A stretch of 32,280 nucleotides of DNA from Gammaproteobacteria bacterium (GTDB taxonomy: Bacteria > Pseudomonadota > Gammaproteobacteria > Steroidobacterales > Steroidobacteraceae): the NCBI GenBank assembly GCA_005878095.1, contig VBNH01000091.1, forward strand, positions 1 through 32,280, read 5' to 3'. A program made the translations under genes and the position numbers. Numbering within the stretch: position 1 is the first letter of the stretch; each line of letters opens with the position of its first letter. This document shows positions 29,087 through 32,280 of this stretch, piece by piece. The notes beneath the pieces are model-generated. The model was given only the letters and a program-made list of their open reading frames with translations. It did no database searches and was not told where the DNA came from.

Positions 29087-29893
29087 TCAACCTGAAATGA
29101 TCTGCGCCATCAGGCGGCGCGCCTGGGTGAACTCAGGCGCGAGCAGCAGTGCGTGTTCGAGAGCGTCACGCGCCGCCACCGCTTCACCGTGGTCAAGCAG
29201 GTCGCGGGCCAGAAGCAGGTAGGCCTCGGCGGCGCCCCAGCCCGGCAGGCGCTCGGTGCCGACCCGCTCGACTTCGAATGCCGCTACCGCCGCGCGCAGC
29301 TTCACCAGCGCGCGCTCCCTGTTGCCCCCCAGCCCTGGGGCGAGCTGATAGTCGTTCATGGCATCGAGCAGCAGCACGCGCGGATTGCGCGCCGCCAGCT
29401 GCAGTGCCCTGCCGGTGTCCCGGCGTGCCTGGTGGGCGGCCCGCGATGACTGCGAGCCGTTCGCGTCACGAGGGATCGCCAGGCACGCGCCCCGCAGCGC
29501 CAGTGCTTCGGCAAAATCTCCCTGCACCTGCAGCACCGCGTCCGCCTCGCTCACGCAGCGCTGCGCCAGTTGCGCCGTGGAGACGCCCGGCACGGCGGAC
29601 GGGCGCTGCGCGGCGAGCTGCGCGAGTCGCCAGGCGAGCAGCGCCGCGTAATAACCGTGCAGCTTGTCCTGCGATTCATCCGCCGCCACCGTGTCCTCGA
29701 GGCTCCTGAGCGCACTCGCATCCTCGGTGTAGTAGCCGTACTGAATGCGGGCCTCGATATCGCGCCACGAGGTCTCGACGCGCGCCGCCCCCAGGCACAC
29801 GCCGACTAGCGCAGGCGCGGTGAGCGCACAGTACCAGCAGCGCGAGCGCCGCCCGCGCCCTGGGCAGGGGCTGATCTTCCGGCTGCGCAGCAT
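29087..29893 (-). CDS. Uncharacterised exported TPR-like protein
   Basis: I do not recognise a named family. From ATG 29893 the protein is about 268 residues. A basic N-terminus and hydrophobic stretch (CALTAPALVGVCLGAA, about 20-36) suggest a signal peptide or anchor; there is no proper lipobox. The rest is Ala/Leu-rich alpha-helical, with TPR-like helix pairs such as AEAYLLLARDLLDHGEAVAA and RDALEHALLLAPEFTQARRL near the end, so a protein-interaction solenoid is likely. GGGGGC precedes ATG 29893; ATG 29926 would add 11 residues and overlap tatD. It lies 98 bp upstream of the exporter operon on the same strand and is divergent from tatD with a 31-bp gap. Confidence 0.7.
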   Translation of the reverse strand: MLRSRKISPCPGRGRRSRCWYCALTAPALVGVCLGAARVETSWRDIEARIQYGYYTEDASALRSLEDTVAADESQDKLHGYYAALLAWRLAQLAAQRPSAVPGVSTAQLAQRCVSEADAVLQVQGDFAEALALRGACLAIPRDANGSQSSRAAHQARRDTGRALQLAARNPRVLLLDAMNDYQLAPGLGGNRERALVKLRAAVAAFEVERVGTERLPGWGAAEAYLLLARDLLDHGEAVAARDALEHALLLAPEFTQARRLMAQIISG

Positions 29894-29908
29894 GCTGCCC
29901 CCGTTCAG

Positions 29909-29914
29909 TAGAAT
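29909..29914 (+). promoter_or_regulatory. tatD: Candidate -10 of tatD inside a 31-bp divergent gap
   Basis: TAGAAT (5 of 6) ends 10 nt before ATG 29925. Any -35 would lie within the first codons of the divergent TPR-like gene. Transcription would begin about 4 nt before the start codon, with no room for a Shine-Dalgarno. Confidence 0.45.
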
Positions 29915-29924
29915 GTGCGCGCGC

Positions 29925-30812
29925 ATGCGAAACCATAGCACAGCCTCGCCGGCGCCCTGCGCCTCACCGGCGCCAGCGGCGCTGATCGACATCGGCGTCA
30001 ATCTCGCGCACGACAGCTACGACGCCGACCGCGACGCGGTGATCGCCCGCGCGCAGGCGGCGGGCGTGGTGCAGATGCTGATCACCGGCTCGACACTCGC
30101 GAGTACGCAGCGAGCGCTGGCGCTCGCGCGCGCTCACCCGCTACGACTGTTTGCCACCGCCGGGGTTCACCCGCATCATGCGGCCGAGCTCACCGCGCAG
30201 CGCGCGGCCGAGCTCGAGGACCTCGCCCGGCAACCCGAGGTGGCGGCGGTCGGTGAATGTGGGCTCGACTACTTCAGGGACTTCTCACCGCGCGATGCAC
30301 AGCGGCGGGCCTTCCACCGGCAGCTCGAGCTGGCGGCCAGGGTGGGCAAACCCGTGTTCCTCCACCAGCGCGACGCGCACGCGGATTTCGCGGCGATCCT
30401 GCGCGAGCACGGCGCACAATGGCGCGGCGTGGCGCACTGTTTCACCGGCTCCGGGGAGGAGCTCGCGTGCTACCTGCAGCTGGGACTGTGTATCGGCATC
30501 ACCGGCTGGATCTGCGATGAACGCCGCGGCGCGCACCTGGCCGCCCTCATGCCGCAGATTCCAGCCGAGCGGCTGCTGCTCGAGACCGACGCGCCCTATC
30601 TGCTGCCGCGCGACCTCAAACCCCGACCCGCCTCGCGCCGCAATGAGCCGGCGTATCTTCGCCAGGTAGCCGCCGCAGTGGCGCGCGCCCGCGGCGAGTC
30701 ACTCGAGGCGCTCGCACGCTCGAGCAGCGCCGCGGCGCGCGCACTGTTCGGGCTGCCCGAGCCTGACGGCGCCGCAAGTCTCCTGAGAATCGACACGCGG
30801 AGTTTCCCCTAA
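29925..30812 (+). CDS. tatD: TatD family metal-dependent DNase
   Basis: A Mg-dependent 3'-5' exonuclease involved in DNA repair after oxidative damage, cytoplasmic. The 295-residue protein is of the true TatD subgroup: DIGVNLAHDSYDADRD at the N-terminus, TAGVHPHHA, VGECGLDYFRDFS, FLHQRDAH, HCFTGSGEE, GITGWICDERRG, ETDAPYLLPRDLKPRP and SRRNEPAYL. Metal-binding Glu, His and Asp are in these motifs. ATG 29925 is the last start before the fold. An upstream ATG at 29913 overlaps the -10-like TAGAAT and is less likely. No Shine-Dalgarno is visible. The extra N-terminal 20 residues are Ala/Pro-rich and probably disordered. Confidence 0.95.
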   Translation: MRNHSTASPAPCASPAPAALIDIGVNLAHDSYDADRDAVIARAQAAGVVQMLITGSTLASTQRALALARAHPLRLFATAGVHPHHAAELTAQRAAELEDLARQPEVAAVGECGLDYFRDFSPRDAQRRAFHRQLELAARVGKPVFLHQRDAHADFAAILREHGAQWRGVAHCFTGSGEELACYLQLGLCIGITGWICDERRGAHLAALMPQIPAERLLLETDAPYLLPRDLKPRPASRRNEPAYLRQVAAAVARARGESLEALARSSSAAARALFGLPEPDGAASLLRIDTRSFP

Positions 30813-30822
30813 GTGGTTGATA

Positions 30823-30828
30823 TTTAAT
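30823..30828 (+). promoter_or_regulatory. AT-rich -10-like box before the M20 peptidase gene
   Basis: TTTAAT (5 of 6) lies in the AT-rich patch TTGATATTTAAT, which stands out in this GC-rich window. It ends 10 nt before ATG 30839. GAGG at 30829-30832 could serve as Shine-Dalgarno if transcription starts farther upstream. Confidence 0.4.
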
Positions 30829-30838
30829 GAGGCCGGAC

Positions 30839-32254
30839 ATGGACCTGAAGCGGCTGAGCGGCTCGATCGCAAGAACCTGGGAGACTTCCATTGTCGACCG
30901 CCTGATCGCGTACGTGCGCATTCCCAACAAGTCGCCCATGTTCGATCCGCAATGGGAGCGCAACGGACACATGGAGGCGGCGGTACAGCTCATGGCGCAA
31001 TGGTGCCGCGCGCAACCGCTCACCGGGATGCGCGTGGAGGTGCGGCGCCTGCCCGGCAGGACGCCGCTGCTGCTGATCGACGTGCCGGGCGAGCTGCCCG
31101 GGAGCGTGCTGCTCTACGGGCACCTGGACAAGCAGCCGGAATTCACCGGCTGGCTGCCGGGTCTGGGTCCCTGGGAGCCGGTGATCCGTGAGGGCAAGCT
31201 CTACGGTCGCGGCGCCGCCGACGACGGCTACGCGGTCTTCAGCTCGCTCACGGCGATCGCCGCGCTCAAGGAACAGCAGGTGCGCCTGCCGCGCTGCCTG
31301 GTGCTGATCGAGGCCTGCGAGGAATCAGGGAGCGATGATCTGCCGGCGCACCTCGAGTCCCTCGGCGCAACCCTCGGGGACCCCTCGCTGGTGGTGTGCC
31401 TGGATGCGGAGTGCGGCAACTACGAGCAGCTGTGGTGCACGACTTCGCTGCGCGGCAACCTGGTCGGCACGCTGCGGGTGCGCGTGCTCACCGAGGGTGT
31501 GCATTCCGGCATGGCTACCGGCATCGCGCCGACCCCGTGGCGCATTCTCGAGCAGCTCCTGGCCCGTATCGAGAATCCGCTCAGCGGCGATCTGCTGCTC
31601 GATGAGCTGCACGTGCGCCTGCCGCGTGACCGGCGCGCGCAGGCGACCGCCGCCGCGCAGGTGCTCGGGGACGCGGTGGCCGGCAAGCTCCCCTGGGCGC
31701 AGGGCGTGCAGGCCGTATCGAATGATCCCACCGAGCTCATCATCAACAGCACCTGGCGCGGGACGCTGGCGGTTACCGGCGCGGAGGGGTTGCCGCCGCT
31801 CGGGTCGGCGGGCAACGTGTTGCTGCCCGAGCTGGCAGTCAAGCTGTCACTGCGGCTGCCGCCGACGTGCGATGCGGCGCGCGCCAGCGCCGCGGTGCGC
31901 GAGGCTCTGGTGCGTGACCCGCCCTATGGCGCGCAGGTCAGCTTCCATGCGGGCTCGGCCACCGGCGGCTGGAATGCGCCCGCGCTCGCGCCCTGGCTCG
32001 ACGCTTCCATCAGCCGCGCCTCACGCGCAGTCTACGGGCCGGATGCGGTGCACACCGGCTGTGGCGGGACGATCCCGTTCATGGGCATGCTGGGCGAGCG
32101 CTTGCCGCGCACCCAGTTCTTCATCACCGGTGTACTCGGGCCACACGCCAACGCGCACGGTCCGAACGAGTTCCTGCACATCGGCTACGCCACGCAGCTC
32201 ACGGTGTGCGTGTCGCTGGTGCTCGCGGATCACGCGCAGACTCTCGTGGTCTAG
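30839..32254 (+). CDS. M20 family metallopeptidase (dipeptidase / carboxypeptidase type)
   Basis: A di-zinc peptidase of about 471 residues, probably a cytoplasmic dipeptidase; the substrate is unknown. Zinc-binding and catalytic motifs are visible in order: LLYGHLDKQP (His, Asp), YGRGAADDGYA (bridging Asp), IEACEESGSDD (catalytic Glu pair), VVCLDAECGNY (Asp), TEGVHSGMATG (dimerisation-domain His) and GPHANAHGPNEF (last zinc His). ATG 30839 has GAGG 6 nt upstream; ATG 30827 would add four residues. It follows tatD by 26 nt on the same strand. The stop is TAG at 32252-32254, and a short tandem repeat begins on its last base. Confidence 0.93.
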   Translation: MDLKRLSGSIARTWETSIVDRLIAYVRIPNKSPMFDPQWERNGHMEAAVQLMAQWCRAQPLTGMRVEVRRLPGRTPLLLIDVPGELPGSVLLYGHLDKQPEFTGWLPGLGPWEPVIREGKLYGRGAADDGYAVFSSLTAIAALKEQQVRLPRCLVLIEACEESGSDDLPAHLESLGATLGDPSLVVCLDAECGNYEQLWCTTSLRGNLVGTLRVRVLTEGVHSGMATGIAPTPWRILEQLLARIENPLSGDLLLDELHVRLPRDRRAQATAAAQVLGDAVAGKLPWAQGVQAVSNDPTELIINSTWRGTLAVTGAEGLPPLGSAGNVLLPELAVKLSLRLPPTCDAARASAAVREALVRDPPYGAQVSFHAGSATGGWNAPALAPWLDASISRASRAVYGPDAVHTGCGGTIPFMGMLGERLPRTQFFITGVLGPHANAHGPNEFLHIGYATQLTVCVSLVLADHAQTLVV

Positions 32255-32280
32255 CGCATGTGGCGCATGTGGCCCATGTA
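32254..32280. repeat. 9-bp tandem repeat at the right edge
   Basis: Three consecutive 9-bp units, GCGCATGTG, GCGCATGTG and GCCCATGTA, run from the last base of the M20 peptidase stop to the window end. The array may continue beyond the window. It reads ATG-TGG-CGC in one frame, so it could also be the start of a small Met/Trp-rich frame, which cannot be judged here. Confidence 0.6.

Overview
The window is 32.3 kb of very GC-rich bacterial chromosome, coding almost throughout, with no rRNA, tRNA, insertion sequence, phage gene or CRISPR array that I can see. The gene content points to a Gammaproteobacterium from a high-GC branch (Nevskiales, Steroidobacterales or Xanthomonadales-like): a true TatD, an AcnA-type aconitase, MsrPQ, a PhoP/PhoQ-like two-component pair, and the order purB / nudJ / mnmA that resembles E. 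coli nudJ-mnmA-hflD-purB without hflD. The lineage is an inference from gene content, not a measurement.

Layout. Positions 1-3508 (minus strand) hold a compact run: class II DAHP synthase, then a family-5 uracil-DNA glycosylase, then uvrC, which is cut by the left edge. Positions 3658-6362 (plus) hold a lysine-degradation pair: a saccharopine/lysine dehydrogenase and an aminoadipate semialdehyde dehydrogenase. Positions 6373-11732 (minus) hold fumC, a CoA-pyrophosphatase-type Nudix, mazG, then a PepSY protein with a PhoP/PhoQ-like pair. Positions 11814-19004 (plus) hold purB, a fused PLD-like/DUF + NudJ protein, mnmA, acnA and a HAD-IB phosphatase. Positions 19088-20715 (plus) hold msrP-msrQ. 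They converge on tryptophan 2,3-dioxygenase (20672-21529, minus). Positions 21640-24553 (plus) hold an ABC-2 exporter pair and a threonine aldolase. Positions 24609-29893 (minus) hold a TPR-like exported protein followed by a MacAB-like exporter with four subunit genes (fusion protein, ATPase, two permeases). Positions 29925-32254 (plus) hold tatD and an M20 peptidase.

How the genes fit together. The region is mostly housekeeping: central carbon (fumC, acnA), purines (purB, whose by-product fumarate is the FumC substrate), aromatic amino acids in both directions (DAHP synthase, TDO), lysine breakdown, nucleotide-pool cleaning (mazG and two Nudix enzymes), DNA repair (uvrC, UDG, TatD), tRNA thiolation and periplasmic methionine-sulfoxide repair.

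The most interesting signals are small-scale. (1) A recurrent promoter layout puts a -10-like hexamer 7-10 nt before the start codon with no clear separate Shine-Dalgarno, suggesting several leaderless mRNAs. (2) A domain fusion at 13426-14436 has a perfect TATAAT and a rare ATA codon exactly at the domain junction. (3) A HAD phosphatase frame has no ATG, GTG or TTG before its catalytic motif and opens at a CTG overlapping the acnA stop. (4) An inverted repeat buries the Shine-Dalgarno of the lysine-catabolic operon. I did not find a clear defence system or an entirely new multi-gene system.
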